From Galeruca laticollis (lineage: Eukaryota > Arthropoda > Insecta > Coleoptera > Chrysomelidae): a stretch of 64,000 nucleotides of DNA. Shown in pieces: positions 13,223-24,139 of the stretch. The notes beneath the pieces were generated by a model that was not told the DNA's origin, did not search any database, and saw only the letters and a list, made by a program, of their open reading frames with translations. Position 1 is the stretch's first letter, and each line of letters opens with the position of its first letter. Where the stretch lies: the NCBI GenBank assembly GCA_963921935.1, contig OY998180.1:62574551-62638550 (forward strand). Reading direction: 5' to 3'. Made by a program: the position numbers and the translations under genes.

Positions 13223-14340
13223 TTTCCAAACCTCTGGCGACATCCTTTTTAATTGCCTTGATAAAATCTAATCAGCCAACAATCTCTCTCAAGTCGTATA
13301 GGCCTATTTCATTAACATGTACAATGTGCAAAATCATGGAGAACTGAAATGATCAATAAGAGACTGATATGGTATTTAGATAAATGTATCATTATATCAA
13401 AAGACCATTCTGAATATCCACAGCATAGGTCAACAAAAGACAATTTGGTAATGTTTTAGATACATATCTCCACCGCTGTAAACAAAAAACAAGAAATTAT
13501 ACTTCTTGCGTTTGATACAGAAGGTACATTCGATACAAAAAACATTAATGCTTGAGAAAATAATACATCACAATATCAATTGAAATATATTCAATTTCAT
13601 CAAAAACTTTTTTATCTCCAAGATCCTTTAAAATATCTGTTAATGGTATCTTCTCTTCAACATTCTATTAAACCAACGTAGTAACTCAAGGCCCTGTTCT
13701 CAAACCCACCCTTTCAAACCTTGCAACAAATGACCTATATCCTAATTTCACTGCCTCTATTAGATGTACCATATACGCCGATGACTAAGTATCAACAACT
13801 CCAATTTTGTCTTTCCTTTGTCAACTTGGACTATATATACCGGCGAACTCTATAGTATACTTCAAAAACTCACAAACTCATTTCTGCTCATGATGAAAAT
13901 GTCTGCATAAGTACAGACTCACTCTATTGAAGATATCTCGAGTGACCATCCTCTTCTATAGAGTATCCATGATACCTACCAACATTCTACTTCCTGAAAT
14001 ATAACAGTTCCCATTCTATGGAAACCATCTCATATTGGTATAATGAGATATGAACCTTGTAACATGTCCATCGATATGTTACGAATTTTTCTTTAAAATT
14101 TTTTCGGAGCGTAATTCATTATTTAGATACTGCCACCTCTAATCCAAAATTATTAAGTTCCATATTTTAAAAACAAGTCGAATGATTATTCTCACTTTCG
14201 AAGTCGTCTATTTAAATCGTCAAATTCCGATTCAAATGTCTCATCCCTGATTATCTAAGCTTAAGAAACAATTAGCACATCCCGTTTTTGCTATCCTATT
14301 TCAAATTGTAGTTGTGTGCTTACAAAGATATTCCGATTTT
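13223..14340 (+). pseudogene. Outer non-LTR retrotransposon, RT palm and thumb
   Basis: Continuation of the RT interrupted at 8540. Recognisable in shifting frames are SYRPISLTCTMCKIMEN (near 13290), motif A as LLAFDTEGTFDT (about 13500), motif B as TQGPVLKPTLSNLATNDLYP (about 13687, with the usual Q-G-S altered) and CTIYADD (about 13767), which is motif C with both aspartates. The frame fails repeatedly afterwards. The wording matches the I/Jockey/R1 assemblage and differs clearly from the CR1-like element inserted in it. Confidence 0.7.
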
Positions 14341-15292
14341 TCAAGTTTTATTTTATTAATGTAGGTATATCTATTATTTGAAAACGTAATTTTCGGTGTT
14401 TCGAGGTTTTCACTTTCATAATTTTTATTAATAAACTAGGTGGCGTCCAACTATATTTTGTTAAGCAAATTTTTATTAGATTATGTCTGTTTATTTTTGT
14501 TCTCCATTTTAAATTTACATTTTGTCAATATTTTGGGAAAAGAACGTATAAGACTGAAACATATTTCTGTGATTTTATTTTAGAAATTAAATGTGATTCT
14601 TGTATGTATTGGAGTATAAGCTCCTAATATGTTCATCTTATTCCTCCTTAACAATATATATTCCTTCTGCTTTCTTCTTTTTTTCTTCTTTGTATTCAGC
14701 TCTGCAGCTCCTACCGTGGATCTTGGGAACTTGTACCTGAAACCTTAAGGTCTGTACCTTAATCTCCAAGAAGAAGCCGTATTATTAAAAAATCTAGAGC
14801 ATCGTCACACCCATCTCAAGTACCACTTCACCAGGACATCGTTGAGAGCTGTACATCCTAAGTTTCTCCAAGATAAGTCCACAGACTGGATATTTATTCG
14901 CATTGTTTTATGAATACAATATGGTTAATGTGAATTTATTTTTGTGTGATTAATAAATCCATCATTCCTGTAACTTTTTTAAGGGTTCACCTTATCCCAG
15001 TTGATGTAATACAAATACTGTAACGAAGGCCGCATACCACTACCTGGGCAGAGCCTTTGGTCGAAAAAGTAAGTTTAGACTACAGCTTGCAGATCTACCC
15101 TCTAGGAGTGCGACAGCATTGAACAATTATGCAGATAATGTCCATATTGCCTCCGATCCCTAGTAAGTCATCAAACATAATTTCAGAGCTTTATGGTAAT
15201 AATATTGGAACTCTATTCCGACAAAATGACACCAGATCCAACCTTCATTAAGACGCCTTTTCTCTCTTGGAGCTTCTTGTCTATCAAGACCC
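14341..15292 (+). other. Probable tail of outer non-LTR element plus unassigned sequence
   Basis: Little can be read between the RT thumb and the hAT insertion. Because RNase H wording resumes immediately after the hAT element (19288), the last few hundred bases here probably include decayed connection and RNase H sequence. The stretch 14600-14960 ends in an AATAAA-like signal and could be a solo LTR or a 3' end of something else, but no boundary repeats were found. Confidence 0.3.
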
Positions 15293-15300
15293 TAGCAGTG
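15293..15300. repeat. hAT target-site duplication, left copy (TAGCAGTG)
   Basis: An 8-bp sequence identical to 19280-19287. Eight bases is the diagnostic duplication length for hAT transposons. Confidence 0.95.
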
Positions 15301-16240
15301 CAGTGGCGGCTCCTCCATTAGGACATTGGGTCAATGACCTCCCATTAAAAAATAATTTAAAAAAATATTCAAATATATATATATATATATATATATAAAA
15401 TAAAATATACCTACTATACATATAGTATACTATCAAATACTAATACTAAGTATTTCTCTTAAATAAAAAATAAAGTTTACCTAAAATGTTTCAAACGTTT
15501 TTCAAGACAACCGTGTAAATGCTATTCCGCAGCAAGTACCTACATCTCTGCCAAATTCAGAATAGCAAAACGGGCTAGTGTCCATCGATGACCTCAACGC
15601 GTTAAATGGGGATGGAATCTGCCGAACGTTGACAATATTCGTAACGTGAAAGAAACACGCCCGAAGTTTACAATGGTTGGGTCAAAAGCCCGTGTTAATA
15701 TCGATGATGAATCGACTTACGTCGTTCGATTATTACATGCTTAGAAAAGAGATGAGTAGAGGGGTTGGCAGGCTGTGCTATATAGGAGATAATTTTGAAG
15801 TCAAATAAGATTTGTGTTTTGATGTAATAAGTTGTTATTGTTATTATTATGATTCGTTTTTTTGAGGGCTTGTGTTTTAATTATTTGGTGTTATTCTATT
15901 CTACGCCTTCTATCATGTCTGTGATGCAAATGGTTCAAAATTTGAGAATGAAAAGTGAATTAAATTTTGAAAAACTATTAAAACTAAAGGAAGGTGGTCG
16001 TCCTCTTCCAGATTTAAAAATTAAACAGACTAGCAAGGCATTTTACTGTTTCGTTCGTCTGCTTTTTTCGAATTACTCTTTATGGTGTGAAAACGGTGTC
16101 CAAGACTTAAAACATTTGAAAGAGAAAATGAAAAAACATAGTTTATTGGCACACCATATGAAATGTGCCATCTCAATTAGACAATGCTTATAGACAATCG
16201 GTAAGAATTTTTAATGAAAATGTGTCGAAAAACAGATATA

Positions 16241-17282
16241 TCTTATATATAAAATTCTCGTCTCACAATGTTCGTTCCCGTACTCCTCAGAAACGGCTTG
16301 ACCGATTCTCATGAAATTTTGTGAGCACATTGAGTAGGTCTGGGAATCGGCCAACATCTATTTTTCATACCCCTTAGTGATAAGGGTTGTCCACCCTTAA
16401 CATTTTTCTTTAATTTTTAGACATTTTTTCAATTTCCTTTCTTATTATGTCGCAAAAAAATACATACAACCCTAAATTTTTACCCTTTTATCACCAACCC
16501 CTATTTTTTAATAGCCATTTTAGTAAAATCATTTTTTATCTCCGGTCGATAACTGATCAATCGTCATTCAGTTATCCCCGCCAGTTGTCTACAGGTGTCA
16601 CTTCAGACCCAGTAAACAGCACGGAGTAGGGATGAGAACGAAGCCGGTCTCCTGTTTCTCTCACACAATAAGACTTAACTCACTCCCTACACAGTTGTCG
16701 GCCATCATTATTGTTTATGCATCAAGTGTAGTAGTAACGTTGACAATTATTACTTTGCTATCTCAGTGAACTCTCATATTAACTATTAATCATTCCTATT
16801 TTATTTCATCAATTTTGAGTGTATTTTGCACGATTAAGTTGATCAAGTGATTTTCATAACCTCAATAGCAGTGATATGGCTGTGTTTAGAGTGGAAAATA
16901 CTAATGTGAATGCTCCTCCAGTGGATAAAAACGATGAAATAACGCTCTACCAAATTGGTCGGTACATCAGCTCCAATGAAGCTGCTTGGCGTATCTTTGG
17001 TTTTCCAATTCATGAACGGGAACGTTGATATTGTTTGTTAGTGTTACTGTCGTAATTGATTATTTAATGATATATAATTTCAAGGAATAAATTATAATAA
17101 CTTAAAAATAATGTTTGCCTTTTCTTACTTTTATATTCCCTCATCGTTCATAGCGCTCCATGCCCATTTCACGCATATACCACATTCTTACACACTTACA
17201 ATAAGTAAGCTATTTTTTGTCTACACTAGAAATTACTTAAAAATTATTTATATGGCAAAACAAAGTTTGCCGGGTCAGCTAG
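16241..17282 (+). mobile_element. Non-autonomous Helitron inserted in the hAT transposase
   Basis: A rolling-circle transposon remnant, 1042 bp. The 5' end starts TCTTATATATAAAATTCTCG. The 3' end has a hairpin GGCAAA-acaaag-TTTGCC (17254-17271) 11 bases before the terminal CTAG, as Helitrons do. It sits exactly between an A (16240) and a T (17283) with no target duplication, the Helitron signature. Removing it restores the hAT reading frame through the junction. It keeps only a short helicase-protein remnant, so it depended on a helper. Confidence 0.93.
16876..17028 (+). pseudogene. Helitron Rep/helicase remnant
   Basis: A 50-codon open frame ending in SSNEAAWRIFGFPIHER, wording I recognise from the insect Helitron helicase-like protein, just before a stop. 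Neither the HUH replication-initiator motif nor the helicase motifs are present. It shows that this non-autonomous Helitron derives from an autonomous one by internal deletion. Confidence 0.75.
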
Positions 17283-19279
17283 TTATAAATAAAATAATTG
17301 ACTGTGTGAAATTTTGTGGGGCGTTTGAACTTGCTTTGCGAGGGCACGACGAGACAGAATCTTCTGTAAACCCGGGAATATTTCGTGGTATTATAAATTT
17401 TGTTTCAGAGCTGGATCCAATATTCAAAGAATACTTGGATATGGCTACGGTTTTTAAGGGTACTTCTAAAACTGTACAAAATGAATTACTTGATTCCATG
17501 TTATCGGTGGCTCAAGAACAACTTAAATTGGAGATTCAGTCAGCCGAATATATCGCAGTCCAGGTGGATGAAACTACTGATAGCTAGAACAGAACTCAAA
17601 TGACTTTTATTATACGGTACATTTTATCAGGTGTCGTTCACGAAAGGTTTATAAAATTTGTATTTCCTACCGGCACCACAGCCCAACATTTATCGGAGAT
17701 AATTTTTTAAGAATTAGAGGTTCTAGAAATTAATAAAACACCGGAAAAGTCAATTGGACAAAGTTATGACGGAGCTTCTACTATGAGTGGTCGATTAGGC
17801 GGAGTACAAAAAAATTAAAGAACGATATCCTCAAGCAAATTTTATTCATTGTTATGCTCACCAATTAAATTCAATTCTGCAAAAAGCAGCAAGTCAGAAT
17901 AAAAATGATAAAGTTTTTTTTTCCAATTTACAGGGATTTTCCACATTTTTTAGTCGATCTCCAAAACGTACAGCGATTCTCGATGAATTTGTTAAAGTAC
18001 GTTTACCTAGAGCGGCACCGACAAGGTGGTATTTTAATACACGTTGTGTGGAAACCGTATTTTTGTATCAAGCTGATATTCTGCCTTCAATAGAAAAGAT
18101 AATTGAGGTTGAAGAAGACTCAAATACAATTAATCACGCAATAGGATTAAAAACTTTTTTGCAAAGCGTGGATTTCCTCTATTGGCTAATTTTTTTCCAT
18201 TTAATAATGCCTAATGGTGAAGTTCTTTTTAATCAACATCAAAAACATGGTATTGACGTGATATTTGTGAAAAAAATATAGACTCATTTAAAATGTCAAT
18301 TCAAAAAGTCAGAGATCATATTTTATTGAATGAAATATTTCCCGAGGCACCTTCATCTTCTTCAACACTTGCTGGAAAAAGACCAAGGAAAAATGAAGAC
18401 TCAAAGCGCCAAGTTGCTTTGCAGGTTTGCGACATAATAATTTCTGAGATTAACCACCGCTTTAGTTTCAGTGATCATTTAGTGATTGCCCAGTTATTTT
18501 ACAGCGACCAGTTCGAACAATATAAAATTAATTTTCCAGATCGTATTCTTAAGTCAATAAGAGAAAACTTTTCTAGTATTAATTACTAAAAACAGAACTT
18601 CAAGTTATTTATGAACGCGACGATTTTAATAAGAGTTCAGGAGCTGTGCCAATGCTGCAATTGTTTATTAATAACAATCTCTCGGAAACTTTTTCGGAAA
18701 CTGTAAAATTGTTGACTATTTTATGTACATTACCAATGACAACTGTAGAAAGCGAAAGATGTTTTTCTACATTAAAGAGAATCAAGACATTTTTGCGTAA
18801 TACTATGGGACAGGAGAGATTGTCGGCGTTAGCTATGTTAAGCATAGAAAAGCAATTTGTGAATAGTATTCATAATTTTATTGAAAGGGTTATTGATCAC
18901 TTTGCAAATACAAAAGATCGAAGGCTTCACTCAAATGTTAAAAAGATTTAGATAAATTATCATTTAATTTAAGTTTGTCATATTTAATATGTATAGAAAA
19001 GAATAAAATGTGGTTGTTTTTTAAGAGAGCATTATTTTTATATAAAACAAGCGTGGCCCAAAAATTTTTTTGCCTCTTTGGCTTTGGAAAAGAACTCCAC
19101 AAATTTTGCGTTTTTAGCGATTTTAACGACTTCTGGGCAGAAATTTGGCATGGTCTTTCGAAAAATTTCCGCCCACGGCGAATAGGCTTCCGGGGGACTG
19201 GTCAGTGTCGTTCTGTATTTTAAGATTTTGGTGACATCATCTATGACCCCCCTATAAAATTAATCACGAGCCGCTACTG

Positions 19280-19287
19280 TAGCAGTG
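19280..19287. repeat. hAT target-site duplication, right copy (TAGCAGTG)
   Basis: Identical to 15293-15300 and directly adjacent to the right terminal inverted repeat. Confidence 0.95.
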
Positions 19288-19440
19288 ATGGGGAGACTAA
19301 GAATTGGCCATAACAAATATACTCATGGCTACCTAATCTCGGAAGTACAGATAATGCCGTCCTCCAATTTTTAAAGATTACAGCTGTACCACAAATTCTT
19401 AGTCGTACTTAATTTCTTTATTTTCTTGTATATTTGATTG
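19288..19440 (+). pseudogene. Outer non-LTR retrotransposon, RNase H tail
   Basis: Read with the duplicated target, the sequence encodes RLRIGHNKYTHGYLIS (about 19290-19340), the conserved wording at the end of the RNase H domain in I/R1/Jockey-like ORF2 proteins. It therefore continues the element begun at 6.5 kb and shows that the hAT element landed inside it. The frame is lost soon after, and the sequence ends in AATAAAAAA-like AT-rich DNA. Confidence 0.65.
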
Positions 19441-22377
19441 TACCTGTGTAAGTACGTTAATTGAAATAAAAAATATTTTGATGGAGGCCAAAATTGATTC
19501 TTGTAGCTTATTATGTAATTATGAACTGAGAGTGAATTTAATAATAAAAATGGTTACCTCACCTTCATTTATTCACGGGAAAGAGTTAACATATCTAACC
19601 ACGTATTTGGAACGACTTTTGTAAATTCATGTGGTCTTATCAAAACCTAACAAAATCAGACAATATGTCTCCTTTTTACGAAAAGTCACAACCCCATATT
19701 CCATTAAAATTCTTTTCGCAACTCTAGAAAGCCATTTCCCCACTACGCTTTATCTAAGACGAGGGTTTCAGTTCCTAGGTCACTATCAATTTTCGTATAA
19801 TCTAACTTGTGCTGACATCTATCATTTTCACGAAGTTCTTGAACAGAAACAAGTTTAATACATCTCGTTTTAACTTATTTATGGAATTAGTTGTCGTTGT
19901 AGACAGATATATAAACAAGTGAATACAACGCTGGGATATTTATTTTTATAAATATTTCAAGAATAATTTAATTATTTGTGCTCGTTATACTGTTAATTTA
20001 TATAATAAGTATGAGGTCTCTCTGTTCGGCAAAGAAAAGTTATTTTGAAGTTAGTCAATTTACTTACATTCTAATAAAATATGCCTAGCGTGGTAGGGTT
20101 TCGTCTATTTATGTAAATTTCTTAATAATAAGTTTCGTTTGAAATTGTAGTGTTTCAACTGTGATTTGAAAATGAGCTGAAGCAAGTATAAATACTACGT
20201 AACGCTGTTTAAATAATAACTTGAACCACATAGAATTAATTACAACTTGATATTTAAATTTCCATCGCCGTTTTCTGATAAATATAAAAATTTTCATTAG
20301 ATTCTCCACAAAATAATTTCAAAAGGGAATTTGAGGACCAAATAATGGAAGGAGGTTGAAAATATAGTGCCTTAAATTTTTCAGTTTCATATTCATTTCC
20401 ATAATTTTCTATGTATTAAATTTGTGAACACCGGAAATTAGCACTAGCTGACATTATAAGCAAATTGGCACTGCTTTAATGAACTGAGTTGGATAGTTAA
20501 CGAGGAATTTATTTTACAAAGCACACGACCATGATGCAATCTCAGCAGATATTATCAAATATGGCGGGAATAGATTATATGGTAAAGTACATCCAACAGT
20601 AAAAATATATATAAAGAAGAAAAAATATACCGGAAATTTGTTCAGAATGATAGACTTGTAAGAAGATGTGTTATTGTGGTGTCTGATGAGGCTGATATGG
20701 ATATAAAAGACGTTGAAAATAGCAGAAAGGATTTGGATGTGTAAAACAAGAAATGATGAAAGTAGAATGCAGAAAGTTTCTGCATTATGAAGTTGACACT
20801 CAACATGTTAAGTAAAACATGACCTATATAAAACTGGAAAAATGCGATGAACATTTTTCGTCTTGTCAATAAATGTACAGACTAATTTTATATTGAATAT
20901 TTTGGAGAAATATTGGATGTGACTAAGAGAAGTAGTGAATAATGTAATTTTTCCAATCAAACCAATTACTTTGGTTTGTATTATAATATATTAGGGATGA
21001 TAATCAATTTAAAAAGAATTGAAAAACCACATTTGTATCGTTTTCAAGCAGGGATCAATGAAACGTTACGAATATTTGAATAATAAAAATTTTTTTGGGT
21101 ATTTCTTGATATTGTGTTTTTAATGATGGTAAATCATGGAGCACTGCTATTTTAGAAATTTTACACCAATATATTTTTCACTTATTAGAATCAAGTATTA
21201 TAATTATCTTATTTTCTTCCCGATCGTCACCCCAATACCAATTTTTATCTCAAACGTGAGCCTAAATGCCAGTCTAATTTCAAATGATGAAATACTTCCG
21301 TTGACGAAACATGATGATTAACATGTGTCTGTGCGATTTGAGAAATCTCAAAATATTGTCAAATTGGAGACAACATCCCTGACGACATAAGGGCGTCTAC
21401 AACTTTGATGTATGATCTTGTGGTTTGATATAGCGGCACGCAAACGAGATGAGGGGAATTACTTATGGCACCTTGTACCTACAAACACGAGAATCTACTT
21501 CAACTAGATGTTAGTGTATATTAGGAGATAAATGTATTTAGACGTATCTTAAGTATACAGGAGTCTCCCTGCTTATATGACTGATAATATTGAGTATTAC
21601 TAGGAGGTATATAATAACCATTTGAATATAATTGCATTTGTAACAGTAAACGAGAACTTGATATAGGTGTATTGAATTATTATCTGTTCTCTTTAATACT
21701 ATAATAAAAAAATTTGTCAAATGCTATGTTAAAATAAATGGATATTGAAATTCGAGGCAAACAACGGAGTCAAATTTTATTTCAATCATAATTGGATTAG
21801 TTGCACAGCTTATTGGAAAACGCAACGTCTACAAAAATGGACAATCATTTCTTCACAACTAAAATTCATCAACATAACATAACTGTGGAATGTGGATGTT
21901 TCCAAAGCTATTGAAAATTATTGTCAAAAAATTTTCTAAAAATACCTAACCAGGTGAGGGATATAGCATATTCCGATTTAATTGTTACTCAAAGCATTTT
22001 TGAGTGAAAATTCTGTGACAAACAAAACAAAATTTACAAAAACCTGTTATACAAAGTGTAGGGAAGCCATTGAGGGTAATTTTTTGTCACAATCATATTG
22101 GAGTGGCTGTTAAAATAAGAGAAGGAATGCTTATTGAAAAAAAATGGTCCAAATTACATAACGAAAAAATTCCAAAATCGAAAGTAAGTTAGCCGGCGAA
22201 CTTTCATATGCCACCTTATTTATTTAAATCATTAGTATGTGAATTCTCTCATACACAATAGTTCAATACTAACTTCAATAAAATATTCCTTCTTATATTT
22301 ACCATCTATTCAATAACTAACTCAATAGCTGTATAACTTATAATAACTTATGTAATGGTATACATAAAAATATATAT
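19441..22377. other. Unassigned AT-rich stretch
   Basis: Nearly 3 kb without recognisable coding sequence, terminal repeats or RNA genes on either strand. Small open frames (19631-19858, 21136-21321, 20642-20869 on the minus strand) have no family signature. Confidence 0.4.
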
Positions 22378-22625
22378 AAAAGGATGTCCAAATGACACTT
22401 ACATTTGCATGTAGATACCTCTCGTAAAATTGGACAAGATGATATAGGGATTGAGGGGTCCAACCCATTTACTTTTCGAAACAGTTATGAAAAATATAAT
22501 GTTTTAATTTTTATTTTTTTTTATTTTAGCTTAAAGTGCCTCGACAGCGCTGGTAATTGGCACAGAAAAATAATTACAAATATTTACATGATATTAAATA
22601 TCAACTATTACTATTTTTAGAAGGG
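22378..22625 (+). repeat. Dispersed repeat, copy 1 (parts A and B)
   Basis: Part A (about 22382-22520) recurs inverted at 27595-27725. Part B (about 22530-22620, with TGCCTCGACAGCGC) recurs inverted at 31277-31380. Part A starts beside a TA-rich run in both copies, with the junction wording TACAGGGTGT or a variant. Probably two ends of one repeat family of unknown class. Confidence 0.6.
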
Positions 22626-23236
22626 ACAGAGACTACCACCACCACCACCACGATGGATATAAAAATGCGAATCAACAGACGAAGAGGCGACTTGGTTTAC
22701 GGACTCCTGCTCCTACAAGTTCAGCTACCTTCAGTGCGAAGAGTAGGTCGAGGGTAGTGACTTCAACCGTAAACGCTTAACACTGTCTTCTGCCGAGTGT
22801 TGTACTAAGTCGGAGTATTGATCTTACTTTGTACATCATTCATTAGAACGTCCGTTAGTTTCTGGTATTGACGGAAACATGAACGATTGTTCGAACTGTT
22901 AGGAGAATTTCGGTGTGATACTGACGCACTGAAATCTCTGCAGTATCTCCGTAGGAAAGCACCGTTAAGCTGGGTACTGACTGGCTATAAACGATCGCTT
23001 TAACTGTTAGAATAATTTCGGTGTGGTATTGACACACTGGAATAACTACAGTCCCTGCACGTAGAAATATTCGTTAAGCTGGATAGTGACTAGCTATAAA
23101 CTATATTCCCGAATCTTCAGATTAAAACCGAAAGAGTATTGATCCGCCGGTTGCTCAGATTCCCGGTTAGCTGAACATTTCACAGGACATAGAGAGTCTA
23201 CCGACTAGTATATCTCCGAAATCGAAAAACACACAG
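22626..23236. other. Unassigned sequence with a two-copy tandem repeat
   Basis: Holds the tandem repeat listed separately at 22881-23101. The part before it (22650-22760) has a TATAAAA box-like run followed by GC-richer sequence and could be an LTR fragment, but no element body was found. Confidence 0.35.
22881..23101. repeat. Tandem repeat, two diverged units of about 110 bp
   Basis: Unit 1 (22881-22989) and unit 2 (22990-23101) share CTGTTAG..AATTTCGGTGTG, TTAAGCTGG and CTGACTGGCTATAAAC-type blocks in the same order. The flanks carry weaker partial matches. Confidence 0.6.
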
Positions 23237-23505
23237 CTTTAAGCTCGATTCTCACTATAGTGCAATGAATGTGCAAGGCACGGGAAAGGCACAGGCTCGG
23301 CAATATTTGTATGATATGTAATTGAATGTGATTTTTGACTTCGCGTTCTCACTATACGAGTACCGACTTGTCAATGCATGTCGCTTGCGCGTAGGTATTC
23401 TTCGAAACAATATTTGCCGAGCACGTGCTCTGCCGAATCCTAGCCGGTTTCGCAAAACTTGCCTAGCCACAACAGGCAAAAAGAAAGTGACGATTTTAAA
23501 TAATT

Positions 23506-23668
23506 ATGTCGAAGCGTCAAAGAAAGACTTATACATCGGAAATGGATGAAATATTAATTGAATATGTTCGTGGAAATGAAGCGTTGTATGATTTATCTAA
23601 TAAAAAATACTCAGATAATCAATACAAGTCGAATGTGTGGACGTCAATTGAGGAAAAATTAGAATTGG
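23506..23668 (+). pseudogene. Harbinger MADF (Myb/SANT-like) protein, first exon
   Basis: The ATG at 23506 opens MSKRQRKTYTSEMDEILIEY; the spaced tryptophan (VWTSIEEKL) and the LIEYV start are those of MADF DNA-binding domains, which recruit the transposase to the element ends. The frame reaches a GTAAGT splice donor at 23669 and then stops, so this is probably exon 1. The rest of the protein was not found, because the following sequence leads straight into the opposing nuclease fragment. Confidence 0.6.
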
Positions 23669-23877
23669 GTAAGTAAAAATTTAGTATATTTATTAAAATA
23701 TTACATAACACTTAACTATAAATTATATTTTTCATATTATATTTTGTCATATTGCCAAGGTACAGAACCAGCATCTGAATTAATAAAACTGGTGAATTTT
23801 TCTCTACAAAGGTACGCTACCTGTTGTGCATTACCACATTGCTTTGGTTGATCTTGCAGTATACATATGTTGTGATT

Positions 23878-24126
23878 CTACACAGCAGCAATTTCTTCCT
23901 GTGTGATCGTGGCTTTGTTGAGTAGATAATTATGTAGAATGCATGTTGTTAAGACAATTCTTTCAACATAGCCATGTTTTGAATTGATTTTTCTAAAATA
24001 TATGCGGAAACGCTGTGCCAAAATTCCAAAGGCGTTCTTAACAACACGCCTTGCTCGACAATGTCGGTAGTTAAAAACCCTTTTCTGTACATCATTTAGT
24101 ATCTGGGTCTGAGGAAAAGGTCTCAA
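23878..24126 (-). pseudogene. Harbinger transposase (DDE_Tnp_4) C-terminal fragment
   Basis: The reading NYRHCRARRVVKNAFGILA followed by IVLTTCILHNYLL is the conserved end of Harbinger (PIF) nucleases; the residue before the NAFGILA block, normally the catalytic glutamate, reads lysine here (VVKNAFG). Only the last 80 or so residues remain. The N-terminal two catalytic aspartates are absent, cut off at the BEL/Pao junction near 24130. Confidence 0.8.
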
Positions 24127-24139
24127 AAGGTTAATTTTT

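Larger units (their letters stand above)
15849..18951 (+). pseudogene. hAT transposase (DUF4371 / hAT dimerisation), split and mutated
   Basis: Cut-and-paste transposase. The N-terminal part (15849-16240) has a TTF-type finger region (FYCFVRLLFSN, then LWCENGVQDLKHLKEKMKKH). After the Helitron, the frame resumes at 17283 with IINKIIDCVKFCGAFELAL. The RNase-H-like catalytic residues are legible: VQVDETTDS (about 17562), QSYDGASTMSG (about 17760), HCYAHQLNS (about 17850), and the glutamate in TTVESERCFSTLKRIK (18739-18786) inside the C-terminal hATC dimerisation domain, which ends at 18948. Stops near 17585 and 17708 and several frameshifts disable it. Confidence 0.9.
15301..19279 (+). mobile_element. 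hAT DNA transposon with Helitron inside it
   Basis: The ends are imperfect terminal inverted repeats: CAGTGGCGGCTCCTCCATTA at the left, and the complement CAGTAGCGGCTCGTGATTA at the right (19261-19279). Both are flanked by the identical 8-bp duplication TAGCAGTG. The element is 3979 bp, or 2937 bp without the Helitron at 16241-17282. It encodes a ZMYM1-like, DUF4371-type hAT transposase. A (TA)n tract lies at 15378-15398. It inserted into the RNase H region of the outer non-LTR element; joining the flanks restores a readable reverse-transcriptase tail. Confidence 0.95.
23237..24130. mobile_element. PIF/Harbinger element remnant
   Basis: Contains the two genes typical of Harbinger elements, in convergent orientation: a MADF/Myb-like gene on the plus strand and a nuclease fragment on the minus strand. 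An imperfect inverted repeat GCTCGGCAATATT / AATATTTGCCGAGC (about 23295-23313 and 23408-23425) lies upstream of the MADF gene and may be part of the left end. The right side stops abruptly against BEL/Pao sequence near 24130, so the element is truncated there. Confidence 0.65.

Noticed and set aside
20680..20730. CTGATGAG at about 20685 as another hammerhead
   Set aside because: No stem II closed by a GAAA follows at a fitting distance.
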